Source: Owenia fusiformis (lineage: Eukaryota > Annelida > Polychaeta > Sabellida > Oweniidae). Taken from it: DNA of 64,000 nt. Position 1 is the stretch's first letter, and each line of letters opens with the position of its first letter. The notes beneath the pieces were generated by a model. It was not told the origin of the DNA, did no database searches, and saw only the letters and a program-made list of their open reading frames with translations. The stretch spans positions 15,818,467-15,882,466 of the forward strand of contig CAIIXF020000002.1 in the NCBI GenBank assembly GCA_903813345.2. The letters run 5' to 3'. Made by a program: the position numbers and the translations under genes. Below are positions 1-13,400 of this stretch, piece after piece.

Positions 1-322
1 TTGAAAAAATTGGTCAATTCGATGCAAGTTGAAAAATACCTTTTTGACCAGATTTGAAGTTTTAAGAACTTGTAGATTATTTTGAAAAAATAGTTTGGTC
101 AATTTGAAAATACCTTTATGACCCTTTTTGACCTAGAGAAGGTCATTGAAGGTCAAACCTCAAATCTAGTCATATTTGAACTTCTGAGAACTTGTAGATG
201 ATTTGAAAAGTCAGTCTAGTTATTGGAAGTTGTAAGAATATGTTACAGAAGCCAACTGCCAAACACTGTCAGAAAAAATGGAGACCTAACAATATGTCAC
301 CACTTTTTGGTGGTGACATAAT
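1..322. mobile_element. 3' part of a TGTCACCACC-family MITE
   Basis: It ends AATATGTCACCACTTTTTGGTGGTGACATAA, the characteristic terminus. The preceding 250 bases contain two diverged copies of a TTTGAA...GAACTTGTAGAT block. The left end is outside the window. Confidence 0.65.
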
Positions 323-636
323 TATCAAATGGTCAGCAGTACCTATCAGTTCAAGAGGATGGGGAGACAAGCCATAGTTCACAGTTGACTTTATTTACCA
401 CTCACCACTTTCATTTGGTTCAAATTCACCATCATTCATATGTCTTTGACCAATCAGTAATGATGACATGGTGTAAGAAAATGTCTTTGTATGATGGGAG
501 TTGAAAACCCTCCTTTATTGAGTCAATCACTTCAAAGAGTTAACATTATCTGGATTATGAGATTAATGGAGTTTTTAAACTGTTTGGTGATCATTGTTGG
601 TTAAGTAACCAGTTCAGTAATTTGTCAAGACAATTA

Positions 637-961
637 CTCGGATGCGAGCAGGTAGTTACCAGTTTCACCACTAGGTGGCTGATTCGGGGGAATTAACATG
701 GCAGGGTATTACAAAATTCTGTTAAACTTGAATATGCATCAGTTTTAGTGGTTCACTTTTCATATTACCCTTATGTATCTGATAGTTATACAAATTAAAA
801 TATGTCCAGTAAAAGAAAATAATATCTGCCCAACAGAAGGAAAGATACTTCACTTTTTTTTGGTTTTACACCATGGGGTCTATGGGGAATCTCCCGACCT
901 AGAAGTCACATTTTCAAATTTTTAATGACGTAAATCAAGATTATTTCTACTCGCATCTGGG
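637..961. mobile_element. MITE family copy (GATGCGAG termini)
   Basis: The sequence GATGCGAGCAGG...CTACTCGCATCTGG has short inverted termini. It is about 80 percent alike to 44,680-45,080 over most of its length, including GGGGTCTATGGGGAATCTC and GACGTAAATCAAGATTATTT. No coding frame. Confidence 0.75.
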
Positions 962-1334
962 ATATTGATTAGTATTTGAATTATTCCATGATCAAAGAAG
1001 GACAACTGGGATAACAACTCCAAGGATTGCGTTTGGTTTGTACAGTGTAATTGGAACAAGTGAAGACAAAACTGAGTGAATATATTCATTTATTCAAGTT
1101 CAACAATGTCCACATATATCATTATATTTTGTGCATCCATACATACAATCCATACAAAAGCCAATCTGGAAATATCTCTCAACTTGAATGAAACATTAAA
1201 TACAGTTCCTTGTATGATTTCTACATAAGTTACTATGGTAACAAACATACTATTTTTCACTGTTAATGAAGTCGAAGTGTCTTGCACATGTAGATAAACA
1301 AATCAGCACAGTTCGTTGAAAGAGTTTTCTATTC

Positions 1335-1470
1335 GACTTCCTAAAGGCAGAATTATTGTGACTTTTTTTCTATTTTACCATGCTGACTTCCTTAAGACAG
1401 AACCATTGTGAGATTTTTTCTATTTTACCAGGCTGACTTCCTTAAGGCAGAATCATTGTGACTTTTCTTT
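1335..1470. repeat. 50 bp tandem repeat, under three units
   Basis: GACTTCCTTAAGGCAGAATC...TATTTTACCA starts at 1335, 1385 and 1435. Confidence 0.8.
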
Positions 1471-1857
1471 TGCACCACCATTCTAAGATCTTTACATCAG
1501 AATCTCCATTACATTTTATCATCACGGAGATGAACCCATTCAGTTCATTAGTAAGTATCAAAGTATATATTAAAGTATATATTAAAAGATAGATAGGAAT
1601 AAATATATTGTCAATATGCTCATAATACTGAAGCATGCTACCCAAATACAATTTACAACGATTATTCACAATAACTGACATTTTGTTATATTAACTATGG
1701 TTACCATACAAAATGTCCAACGAGAGCAAGTTCATCCATCAAGTCACTCTACCCTGTCCTGATATCTGAGTTTACAGTATGTACATATTACATAAATTCT
1801 CAGGCTTCAATCACAGCAACAGATATTTCATCAATGAAAGGGGCAGACATTGCGGCA

Positions 1858-2253
1858 AAAGGACGATTCTCGGTTTGGAGAACGAAGTTCATCAATCTAA
1901 ATGAGCATTATCCCTGCTTCGGACAAATTTCTTTTTTTTTTACATAATATAGATTTGAATGTCTTCTTTTGAATAGTCATAATTTAATTTGGGTAATATT
2001 TCTAGATTTTTCGCAAAAAAATATTAGCGCAGTACACTGATGAACTTCTTTCCCCAAATCGAGACTTGTATTTTATTGAATCGGTCAAATTGAACGTTAT
2101 CCCTGCTTTAGACCAATTTGTTAATTTTACATCTTGTAGATTTAAATGTCCTCTTTTGAATATTCATAGTTTAATTTGGGTAATGTTTCTATATTTTTCA
2201 TTAAAAAAATTATAAGCCCAGGAGACTGTTCTCCAAACCGAGAATCGTCCTTT
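1858..2253. mobile_element. Foldback/MITE with 26 bp perfect inverted repeats
   Basis: The repeat aaaggacgattctcggtttg... (26 bp) at 1858-1883 is found inverted at 2228-2253. The interior is a diverged tandem dimer: the ATCCCTGC...TTTAATTTGGGTAAT block occurs at about 1,910-2,040 and again at about 2,100-2,225. A third, decayed copy of the terminus lies near 2,040-2,070. Confidence 0.85.
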
Positions 2254-2874
2254 CTAAATATTATCATAATGTACAAAAAACTAACTATGCTACTGTACAT
2301 GTACTATTTCAAACACTAAGATACAAGGCCTGTCATGTCATCTAAAATACTCTAAGTTCAATCATGATGCTGTCAAGTTGCAAGTTAATGCATGATACAC
2401 TAAGTTGCACTTTAACGCACCAGTTGGAATAGTCATAAAGTATGACTTGAAACATCATCCTTTACTTCAAAAACAGAAAGTAGGCTCATGGTGATACATG
2501 TTGAATAGAAGACATTATAAATGGCATTATCAAATTGCTTGACAAAATTATTACTTTCGATATATCAGTGTTTGAGGTTAAGTAACACCTTTTTGGGAAA
2601 ACTTGAACATGTAATACTGCAATAGTTCCTCGAGAAAGTACTCCCCAAGAAACTAGAACTTTACACATTCATATTCTTTAAAACAACTTTAACCTCCCTA
2701 TCGCTAGTACCTAAATCTACATACTCAATTTTGATTGGTCGATCTGTAGTTTCAGTTTCCTGTGATGTGACATAATTTGCACTGGCAACTTTTAACTATA
2801 CAGATTATAATTTTTCTAAATTTCAATTAAACTATATACATCAATAATCATGTACAGTCAACTACATGTATCAG

Positions 2875-3122
2875 CAAGGCATTAACATGCAAAATGTCAC
2901 CACCTTCCATTTGTTGCAGACACCAAACTCCAAACGCTGACTTCTGGAACCAAACACCATACACAAAAAATGGAGACTATTACAATATCTGTGACATATT
3001 GTTATAGTCTCCAAATTTGTTGTGGACAGTGTTTTGTCTCCACAGTTTGGTGTTCAGAGTCTGTACCAAATAAGGTCTGCAACAAATGGTAGGTGTTGAC
3101 ACTTTGCATGTTAATGTTTTGT
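2875..3122. mobile_element. TGTCACCACC-family MITE, head-to-head pair
   Basis: AAGGCATTAACATGCAAAAT...CACCTTCCATTTGTTGCAGAC on the left is repeated inverted at 3,077-3,120. The middle is also inverted around 2,990-3,005. This is two copies end to end, or one long foldback. Confidence 0.75.
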
Positions 3123-3149
3123 TGATAGTTATGTGCTGTATTTTTATGC

Positions 3150-3500
3150 ATATGCAGTGAACTGCATGTATCAATGTACATGTACAGTGAACTACATATA
3201 TAAATAGTCATGTACGGTGAACTACATATATAAATAGTCATGTATAGTGAACTACATGTATCAATAGTCAGTATACATGTATAGTGAACTACAAGTATCA
3301 ATATGCATGTGTAGTGAACTTCATGCATTATGTACAGTCAACTACATTAGTATGAATAGTCATGTACAATGAACTACATGTATCATTGTGCATGTACAAT
3401 GCACTACATGTATCAATATGCAGTATACATGCAATGCACTACATGTATCAATGTGCATGTTCAGTGAACTATATGCATCAATACTCATTTGAGTGAACTA
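3150..3500. repeat. Diverged minisatellite
   Basis: About ten diverged units of 30-38 bases with the core TGTACAGTGAACTACATGTA followed by TCAATA. The 108-codon minus-strand open frame over it is repeat-derived. Confidence 0.85.
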
Positions 3501-4065
3501 CATATCAATATTCATTAAGTGCATTTAACTACAAGATAGATATATTCAATATATAAAGATAATAGAGTAAATAATATACATGTAACAATACAATATACAT
3601 ATTATATGTATCAATATTATATACAAATAGAGACATGTATCATAGGGTTATGATACCAAACTATCCACAGGACTAGTTATCAAGGATTTCTACGTCAAAT
3701 ATTTAAAATCGTGATGACCACAACACTTACTTATTTACACCATATTAACAACGTTAGCTTTTAATTCAAAGTTATTATATGATACTAAGAATATAAGTCA
3801 TTATAAATATGGCCCACTTACAATAATTGCTAAATACAAATATACATATATATATAGATGTATTACATACCCAGCGAAGCATTTGTATTGAAGTCAATGG
3901 AGCTGAAGGTCGGCTATATATTCCTGTATAGCCGCCAAACCTTTTACCATGACAATCTTATGACGTCATCGGGACATCATGTTTCATTTCTTCCTACTTT
4001 CACTCGCACACAGACACGTGGCATCATTGATATAACATAGCCATGATATAAAAGTATGTAATACA

Positions 4066-4184
4066 ACAGTTATGTCCGTATCATTGAATATATGCCTTCG
4101 GTCTGTCGTAATATAACCCTCGCAAGCTCGGGCTATATTGGTGACAGACCGTAGGCATATATTCAATGATAGGGACATAACTGC
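4066..4184. mobile_element. Inverted-repeat element, 42 bp arms
   Basis: ACAGTTATGTCCGTATCATT...GGTCTGTC is followed after about 33 bases by its inverse with two or three mismatches. The spacer carries CCCTCGCAAGCTCGGG. Similar TATAGCC words just upstream at 3,912-3,935 may belong to the same element. Confidence 0.75.
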
Positions 4185-4469
4185 TAAATATAATGCAATA
4201 CTGTATGCATTTCACTATTTCAGAACATATGAGAATAGAATTCAAAAGTGCCATATCACCCTAATTTTCAAAAATGACGAAAAATTCAGAAAAATGAATT
4301 GTATCTACACATTGATATTACGAAGCAAATATTAAAGAGATGGTCTAATAAACTATGTGAAAGTATGAACAGCATTGCCCTGCACACACACTGTTCACCC
4401 ACACATGATAAAAATGGTCTTGATAGCACATACATACTGTGCATATGGTCAACTGCCTTCACACCCGCA

Positions 4470-4640
4470 CTGGCGGATCCAGGGGGTGGGCCAAGAAAGA
4501 AAAATTTGGGCTCAAAACTTTTGTAGGGCCTCAATTATTGGTGGGCCTTTTAGGGCATTACTTGGCCTTTTTAGGCCAAATTGTCAGAAATGGGCCGCAA
4601 ACTTTGAAAAGTTTTGAGCGCAAGCACATAATTTTTTTTG
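4470..4640. mobile_element. Decayed repeat fragment
   Basis: It starts CTGGCGGATCCAGGGGGTGG and continues with GGCC-rich sequence (GTGGGCCTTTTAGGGC...). The overlapping small open frames in this stretch look like by-products of the repeat, not genes. Confidence 0.4.
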
Positions 4641-5745
4641 CCAATTTACATTTTATATACTCTTTTATCATAGACCATGCTAATATTGAACATTTAGCAA
4701 AATAACTTATCAATATTTGATTCACTAACTTGAAAAATGCTAAACCACCTTAAAACTTTATAATATGTAACGAATATTGCGTAGAATGACTGTTAAATAT
4801 GAATGTAATCTCTTCCCACTGCCACAAGAATAATACATGAATTTGGCAATAACTGGGTACATATACAGTATATATATATGTATGTATACGATTGGTCATA
4901 AAGTGATAGAATATGTATATTTATTCTGATAGTTCAGACATATGCTTTCATCACCAATGGTGTCAAGAGTTTCTCGATTTGTGGACCACTCTCCAGTTCA
5001 ATAGTTAACATACACCAAATAGCATACTGAATATCTATCAAAGACTAATTTTGTCATTTGAAATGGTCCAGTTTCTAGCTCTTATACTTGTATTATTTGT
5101 GCAAGGTATAGTAGAGTGAGTTTTAGAAAATAGCAATGTATAGTACTGTCCAGCACTGTTTCATAAAAGCGCTGTATAGTACTCTTTGGGATTGGCAGTG
5201 TATCATCAGGAAAAACCGTATTCTGTTATCAAACCAGAGAGGAAGATCTAAAGAAAATAATGAATGTGATTATTTCAGGGAGTGAATACCATCACAGGTT
5301 GATCATTACTATACTGACCATCAAATAAATCATGAAAGGTATCAATATTTGAAAGGTATAGACTTTTTCTTCAAAGCTGGGATTTACCCAATGTCAGTTG
5401 GTTAGTCATAAGTTAAATTCAGGTTTATTTACGATAAAGCCCACTTATATGCATTCACGTTTCAATTTTCATAAGCATGTCTCATAGACCACAGCTTAAA
5501 ATGGATATTTCCTCACGACAGGACTTTAATCAATACCCTTGGTATATTCACAAGCCATTCAAAAATTGAATAAAGCCCAGCTATTTGGGTTTCATCCACC
5601 TAAGAATTATACCATTGTGAATGGACATTTACAAATGGTTGATTTTTCAAGGTGATTATGTAACTGAAGGTCAATATGTCCAATGGATGTCTCTAGCAAC
5701 TGTCCCGAGACCATATAGTGAAAATACTGAAAATACATGGGACAC

Positions 5746-7403
5746 TCAGTCCCATGTGGCACCATCCTTCTTTTTAACTAAAAGATATGTTTTCATGTCA
5801 CCCTTTCCTTTAACAAAGATTTCTCCACGATATTCAAATTCAAATACATCTTCCATGATATTTTTTGTATCCTCTGTGACTTGAATCTTGCCCCTAGCGC
5901 CCGTAGAGTACATCCTCGAGGCTATATTCACAGTGTCCCCCCAAATATCATAATGCAGCTTTGTAGTACCTATAACACCTGCAGTCACATCACCGACATT
6001 GAACCCAATTGCCATCTCAAAATCAAAATTGAATATTGACTCATTGAACTGGTGAATGACCTCAAGCATGCCCAAGCAAAAGTCCATCAATTCGTACAAA
6101 TGCGCTTTCTCATTTTTGTTTTGTTCCCTGCATTCTGAATTCAGACCCCCAGCTGCCATGAAACAGCTGCCAATTGTTTTGATTTTTTCAATATCTTTGA
6201 ATCTTTCTTCATCAAACAAATCTTCAAAATCTGCTACCAGTTCATTAAGGACTCTATAGTATTCCTTCCCACCTTCGAACGACTCTTCATAGAATTCGCT
6301 AAAGTTGACGATGCTAGCAAATATAACTCCAACCTGACGATGATTCTTGGAGTACTTGGATGTGGTCTTCAAAGTTTCTGATAGGTATTCAGGAATAATG
6401 TTCAAAAGCAACCAATCACATTGGTCCTTCTCAACCTCCATTTGTCGCTTGTCGGCAGCTGCCTCAACATCACCATGGAAACTCAAGCGGTACGCGATTT
6501 CAAACTCACGATTGAGGAAACAGACCAATAGAAGCATGAGTACCATATCCAGGATAATCTCAAACCTGAGCACTGGGTGCCCCACCCGGGAGTACAGGCC
6601 TGGAGAAGGTGTGGTACTGGAGGTATTGTTGTACTCGCTGGCGTTGAATGGCTCATTGAAGACCACTATAGAAACTGTGGTCATTGCATTCTCTGGGCTG
6701 ATCTCACCACATATACCAACACTGAGGAGAATCAGCAACACTGCTCCGGCAATAATTGCCAATCCTGACTTCATCCATGATGAGAACATGGAAAAGTTGC
6801 AGAAATGCAACAATGATACCACGATGAGATATGCAAAGAACTTATCGGCATCATTATCCAACTCACATGAGAAGTTTGTGTAAACGGCTCCCGACGGCAA
6901 CGAGGCTATGACCACACCAACGATATGACGTGGATACCAGCTTGTAAAAAATGTCATGATTTTGCCAAACTCTGCTTCGCTATTGTCAATAAATATGTTC
7001 CTAATAAGGGGTATAAGTACAGCAATTTCCAGAATCATGCCGACACAGAAAAATGCAATCCATTGAGGTGTTGGGTGGAACATCATGAAACAGCACACTG
7101 ATATAATAACCATGACTAGAAAAGATATTGCCATATCAAACAATGCGCTGAATCTTGGTGAAGCAATTGTCTTCACAGTTTGGACATCTACTAGATAATG
7201 ATCACGATATTCCACTTCCTCCTCAGAACGTAGAAAATTCAACGTAAAGAGATTTATAGGTGGTTTGTAGAAGTAGTTGACTCCCATGATGTTTTCTTCA
7301 ATACATTTGGTGAGCTGGATGTCACTCTGGTCCCTGACTTGGCGAAACTTTGTCAGCGTCTCATTGATAGGAACTAGCATTGGGTCCATCTTCAAACCAC
7401 TCC
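5746..7403 (-). CDS. ADCY9: ADCY9 exon 6: second membrane block and C2a catalytic domain
   Basis: The exon encodes residues 640-1191. A conserved pre-membrane segment (NYFYKPPINLFTLNFL) is followed by about six hydrophobic segments. The extracellular loop between the last two contains potential N-glycosylation sites (NAS, NTS). The C2a domain has VIFASIVNFSEFYEE, IKTIGSCFMAAGGLN and YDIWGDTVNIASRM; N1132 and R1136 fit the transition-state-stabilising Asn and Arg of the family. The protein stops 20 residues after the VKGKG motif, so it lacks a long C2b tail. The stop codon is at 5748-5746. A candidate polyadenylation hexamer (AATAAA on the minus strand) lies at 5429-5424, about 320 bases downstream. 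The long open frame at 6347-6883 on the plus strand is an antisense shadow. Confidence 0.95.
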
Positions 7404-10400
7404 CTGGAAACAAATATGGAGAGAACATTAGAAAGGTGAGAAAACAAACATGTAAAAATACCATTTTGCAAAAAGTACATGTCCCTTTATAAATCTAGTG
7501 CCATGGGTAACTGGCTCAAATAAGAAGGTGCTTTCAACAAAAGTAGCAATACAATCATTTTGACATCTATCAAGAACAGTATCAAGTTAATACTGTAAGT
7601 CAATAGTATTTAAGTTAACCTAAAATCAAACTACAAGTACAAGTAAATTTTCAAACAAATTGTGATGTACATGTAATATTTTCGGACATACGCAAAAAGT
7701 GATATTTCAACAAAGTAGGCCACATTTAAATATTGTTATGTGCCAGGCTTAAAGTATTCACATGTCAAATATTAACAAAATCGCTCCACTTCTTTTCGAG
7801 TTATAGTAAAATACGTTAAAATGGCGGCCATTTTTAAAATGGCTACCTTCTACCAAAAGCGTTATTAGAAATAGACAGTGTGCCATGTTTATAGTATTCA
7901 CATGCCAAATATGAACAAAATCGCTCCACTACTTTTCGAGTTATAGTAAAATACGTTAAAATGGCGGCCATTTTTCAAAATTGTTTTCAAAATGGCCGCC
8001 TTCTACCAAAAGTGTCATAGGACAGTGTGCCATGCTTATAGTATTCACATACCAAATATGAACAAAATCGCTCCACTACTTTTCGAGTTATAGTAAAAAA
8101 TGGCGGCCATTTTTCAAATTTTTTTTCAAAATGGCCGCCTTCTCCCAAAAGTGTCATAGGACAGTGTGCCATGCTTACAGTATTCACATACCAAATATAC
8201 AAAATCGCTCCACTATTTTTCGAGTTATAGTAAAATGCGTTAAAATGGCGGCCATTTTTCAAAATGGCCGCCTTCTACCAAAAGTGTCATAGGACAGTGT
8301 GCCATGCTTATAGTATTCACATACCAAATATGAACAAAATCGCTCCACTACTTTTCGAGTTATAGTAAAATGTGTTAAAATGGCGGCCATTTTTAAAAAT
8401 GGCCGCCTTCTACCAAAAGTGTCTTAAGGCAGTGTGCAATGCTTATAGTATTCACATACCAAATATGAACAAAATCGCTCCACTATTTTTTGAGTTACAG
8501 CCAAAATCGTAAAAATGACGAGTAAAGGCCGCCATTTTTCAAGATGGCTGCCATTGGCTTCTTTAATATCTACATTTGTAGCATTATTAATGTCTTTTAT
8601 AATTTTTTTACATTTAAAACATATTGCTATTACAGTTTTACATATTGCACCTAAATTACTGTAAAATCGTCACTAAAATGGCCGCCATTTTGAAATGAGT
8701 GGCCATTTTGAAAATCGGCTTTCGAGCAGAACTTCTACCTCCATAGGGTATATGTGTACAAAATATGAACAAAATCGGTCCAACGGTATTTGAGTTATTG
8801 CCCGGACGGACGGACGTACGTACGGACGGACGGACGGACGGACGGACGGAGGGAGGCGTTCCCTATATCCCTCCGAACTTCGTTCGATGGGATAACAATC
8901 TGTTACAGATGTTGACACCCAGCTCAGGTGCAAGCTGAATGCCTGCTTAACAAATGGTGGATATAACAATATGTCACTTTTTCGTATAACATTAAACAAA
9001 GTATAGACACGTCGCAAATAGTTCGCACACAAATTGTTACACATTTTCGCTTTTAAACGAGACAGAATGTGACGTTTTTGAGAAAAAATCCTCCACATTT
9101 ACCTCTAAATCTCAAAATATTTAATACGAAAAACTCTGATATCTTATACATATTAACAATGTCTTAGGAGCATCATAAAACACAAATCAATTGATATTCT
9201 AGGTGAAATAAATATATGTGTTGCTATGTTTGAAAATAGGTGAATGGCCTAAATTCACCTATTTTAATGATTTTTGAAAACCTTTCATCCTCCCCTTTTC
9301 CACATACAGGAGAAAACACACATGTTTGAGAACAAAATCAACTATTTATTAATAAACTACAGTTTATGAGCAAAATAATCATGTATGATTTATTAGAAAT
9401 TGGTTTCAAATTTTTTGTTTAAGGTACACCTGAAAAGTTGAAGGTAACAAAAAATGAGCAAAAAAGGTCGCTGTCGACAGATTCTATTTTTCAAACTATA
9501 TGACGTCACAATATGGGACACTTACTAGAATTCATCCTTTGAAATAACACTTTCATCTACCTTTATCAAGACGAAAAAAGTATAATAGGCAAATATTGTT
9601 TGAGTTATGAGTGTTTAAAGATGGAAAATTATTCAAAATGTAACATGTCGACAGTGGATATTTGCCAGATTTTTGGGTAAAAAACTATTTTTTAGTTGTT
9701 TCATTTAAAATATCAATACAAGTGATGCTAAATTAATTAAATGTTCACTGTTTCAGTTTATAGTGGTTTTCTAGTTAAAGACATATTCAGTGATTTTATC
9801 AAGTTTTTCAAGTTGAGAGGTTTTAATGTACATAGCAGTATTTCTATTCCTTTAAACACAAAACAATATGCTGGCATATCTGAAAAGAAGCACAAATATT
9901 CAAAATTAATAAGGAAGTGGACTTGAATGCACTATTTAACAGAATATAAAAAATTGTTGCAATAAAGCGTCTTGTCCTCCAGTGAACCATTTTCATACCA
10001 ATGAAAGCGCTGTTGTCTTGACCTTTATTCTAATTTTATATGAATCATGTGACTCTAATGTGGCTATAAAGCAGGTTGCCATCTGCATCATATTAATTAC
10101 AAAGAAGATTAGCATTTAATCAGACAGGTATTTGCAAGAAGCATATACATAAAATAGGTAGTGAGATCATCTAGACAGCCAAGTGTCCAACTCTACAAAG
10201 CTGCTGAGAGAGCCACTGTTATGGAGGACAGCAAACAGCACATCATACTGGTGCATGGTTACCTCCTAAGAGGGCCAGGCTCAAACATTTACTCCTGTAA
10301 CTTGGCAAAGACATGGAAGGCTCAGGGACATGCTGTTACTGTGTATTGTCAGGACCCCCAGGCTAAGCTATACCCCTGGGTAGATGATTTCATTGGACCA

Positions 10401-13400
10401 AATGTAAGGAAATTCTTTTTTATATTATTGTAAATGTCGCACTGTACTTACCATATGATAATAAACTGCTTAGGCTCAAACATTATATGTATCATTCATA
10501 CCGTTATTCATTTTTAACACAGCATGAATATACATGTACTATATCGAACATTCCATAACAAAGTCACATTGAATCATGCCATCTATATTTTCCAAGGCCT
10601 CACCATTACAAATATGGCGTGGCAGGTCCAGTACATAACATACTTCACGACATTCATCACATTTCATCTTTAACATATTATAAAATTACTATTTTGAAAA
10701 TATCATCTGTATTAGGCTTTTATGAGATGCATGCCAAATTCTGAAATGTCTTGAAACTTTACAATGAGATTCCAAAAATAAGCATATTAACTATTAAAGA
10801 ATTTTGAGTGATTCCCCACTATGACGTCAATATAGTAAAATATGAGCCTTCTAAACTAGCACTAGGTAAGGTGGTAATAATTAGGTTTTTCAGATATTGC
10901 ATAGATAATTAGATATTTTCTGAAAGGGTTTCATGTTAGAGTTTGAGGTCACAATTATACATGCATATCAATATGGTAATTTTATAGGAACAGGTAATTG
11001 GGCATCTATTTCACTTGAACTCTAACTCACTGATGCGGTCAGGTTAACTTAGATTGCACATCATTTAGTTTATGTTTCCATTTAAAGATGGCACCCTTAT
11101 AATATCTCAATAAGAGAATTATGTTTGACACAAAGCTATATTAGAATTAAATCTATCAATTATTAAATTGTATGATACATCTTTCATGTTTTCTTGAGAA
11201 CATTCAATTTATTTCATAGGGCCTCAGGGTTCTAATATTACTTCTAAAATAATCACGAAAGCCTCTATTTAGTGACCAGCTTTACAGAAGAGTCAAATTA
11301 AATTCATCTACTGAATATTCCAAATACAAATATTTGCAGTGATGTCGAATTAATGGTGTTTGACTTAACAGTAATGTTATTTTACAAATATAACATATTT
11401 TGCTAATTGGCGCTTTGTTATTTTGTCAGGAGTGTCTCCCCGAAGCGAGGATCTCACTAGGCAAGGTGAGGGTGGTAGTGCCAGACATTGGGGGTCTGCT
11501 GCCTGTCTACAACTATGACAAATACCCTGGCTACACTGTCAAGACCATTCCTCAATGCACAACTGATGAAATTGAAGCACATATTAGGAAGATGTCTGAG
11601 GCTATACGTAGAGGCATCAACTTATGGGGGTGTGATCAAATAATAGCCAATCACGCACTGCTTTCTCCTGTCAATGTTAAACGAGCAGTTGAGGGCTTAA
11701 ATGTCCCATTTAAAATCAAAATCCATGGGAGTGCTTTAGTATTCACACTACAGCCATTCCCAAAGTTCAAACCTTATGCCATTGAAGCTTTCAGAGAATG
11801 TAGCCACATAATTGCAGGAACACATCATGTTGTTCAACAACTGAAAGGCATATTTGAAGATGATTATCTTCAACTCAATGATAAACTGATAATCATCCCA
11901 CCAGGCATGGACCCAGATTTATTCATCCCATCAACAAACATGCACGAGAGTTTGCAAGAATTCAGGGCAACAATAAAAAATCATATCCAAACTGAAGAGT
12001 ACAAAGGGAGAAATGCAGCTATTATTTCCTATCCTGCAGCTGAGAAAAACATCCACAATGAACTGAAAAAACTTGGAACTGGTTATAATATTCGGGTATG
12101 TGATTCTGATCTCTTGGAAAGAATTCCCGATTTACAACTGGAAGATCCCATAATTATATACTTTGGAATGATGATGCCATTCAAAGGTGTGGCTGAGATT
12201 CTGTTGTCATGGTTACAAGTAACAAAGAGATATCACAGAGCTAAATTAATTCTTGTAGGATTTGGTGAATACAGAGAACACCTGGAGACAATGATCTATG
12301 CACTTAAACATGATGATATAGCATTATTTGAATCAGCTGCTCTGAGCCCTAATGATCAGGGGGTTACCTTCTTGGAACAAGGGATTGATGTGAGGCAATA
12401 TTTTCCTCGTACTCTCAGCAATAAGGATGGTCGAAGCGTTCTCCAAACTTCACAGCTCAATAGACAAGGAAAAAACACCTGCGACAAGGAAACAAATGGG
12501 CATAATGGTGTTGATATTTTGGAAAAAATATTGGTGACTGGATATCTAAACCATGATGAGCTGCACTGGTTGCTGCCCCTAGCTGACATAGCAATCATGG
12601 CACCCAAAGGCCCAGAGGCATTTGGTAGGTACCACATACATTTTGGTAGGTATCACATATAATTTGGTAGGTACCCCATATATTTTGGTAAGTACCCCAT
12701 ACATTTTGGTAGGTACCCCATACATTTTGGTAGGTACCCCATATAATTTGGTAGGTACCCCATATATTTTGGTAAGTACCCCATACATTTTGGTAGGTAC
12801 CCCATACATTTTGGTAGGTACCACAATCCACATACATTTTGGGAGGTTCAAATTGATATGTTGACAGCCAATAGTTCAGATGCCATTGGAAGGTTGCATA
12901 CACATCATGGCAGCCCATTGTTCAGAGCATTTTGGCAGCCTTAAGATTTTAAATTTTGTCGAATTGATAAATGCATATAAAAAAATATTTTAATGTCAAT
13001 CGCGCAAAGGCATTACAGACATATTCAAATATAATGCATATAAAAACAGACTCAAGGCAAGAATTTAAAGCAATAAGCATCATTGGCATGTTGCTACATT
13101 GCAGGTATGGTGTCTGTAGAGGCCATGTCTGCAGGTGTGCTTCCCCTCCTGGCAGCCCATTCTGGTCTACTAGATGTACTGGATACAGTGAAACAACTGG
13201 ACCCTGAGCTGGAGGAACAAATGCATATCACAGCAGTAGCTGGGGGTCAATTCAAAGCTATGCATGGACAGCATCTAGTAGAGGTATACTACTGTTTTTT
13301 TTTTTTTTAAACAATAGGTTTATTTCATTGATATATTTTTCATGGCATAGTACACAATCATGCGGCAAATCGCCTTCTGGCATTTTATGTCCGCTTTCAA

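Larger units (their letters stand above)
2254..5745. other. Downstream flank of ADCY9
   Basis: 3' UTR and intergenic sequence. Besides the listed repeats (2,875-3,122; 3,150-3,500; 4,066-4,184; 4,470-4,640) I see no gene. Dense TATA and CATA simple sequence lies at 3,530-3,640 and 3,840-3,860. Confidence 0.6.

Noticed and set aside
3002-3328. 108-codon minus-strand frame with repeated SSLYM
   Set aside because: Translation of a MITE and a diverged minisatellite.
6347-6883. 178-codon plus-strand open frame
   Set aside because: It is exactly antisense to the ADCY9 C2 exon and shows no recognisable motif.
12622-12864. 80-codon frame of VGTPYIL repeats
   Set aside because: Produced by the 21 bp minisatellite; out of frame with exon 2 and without a start context.
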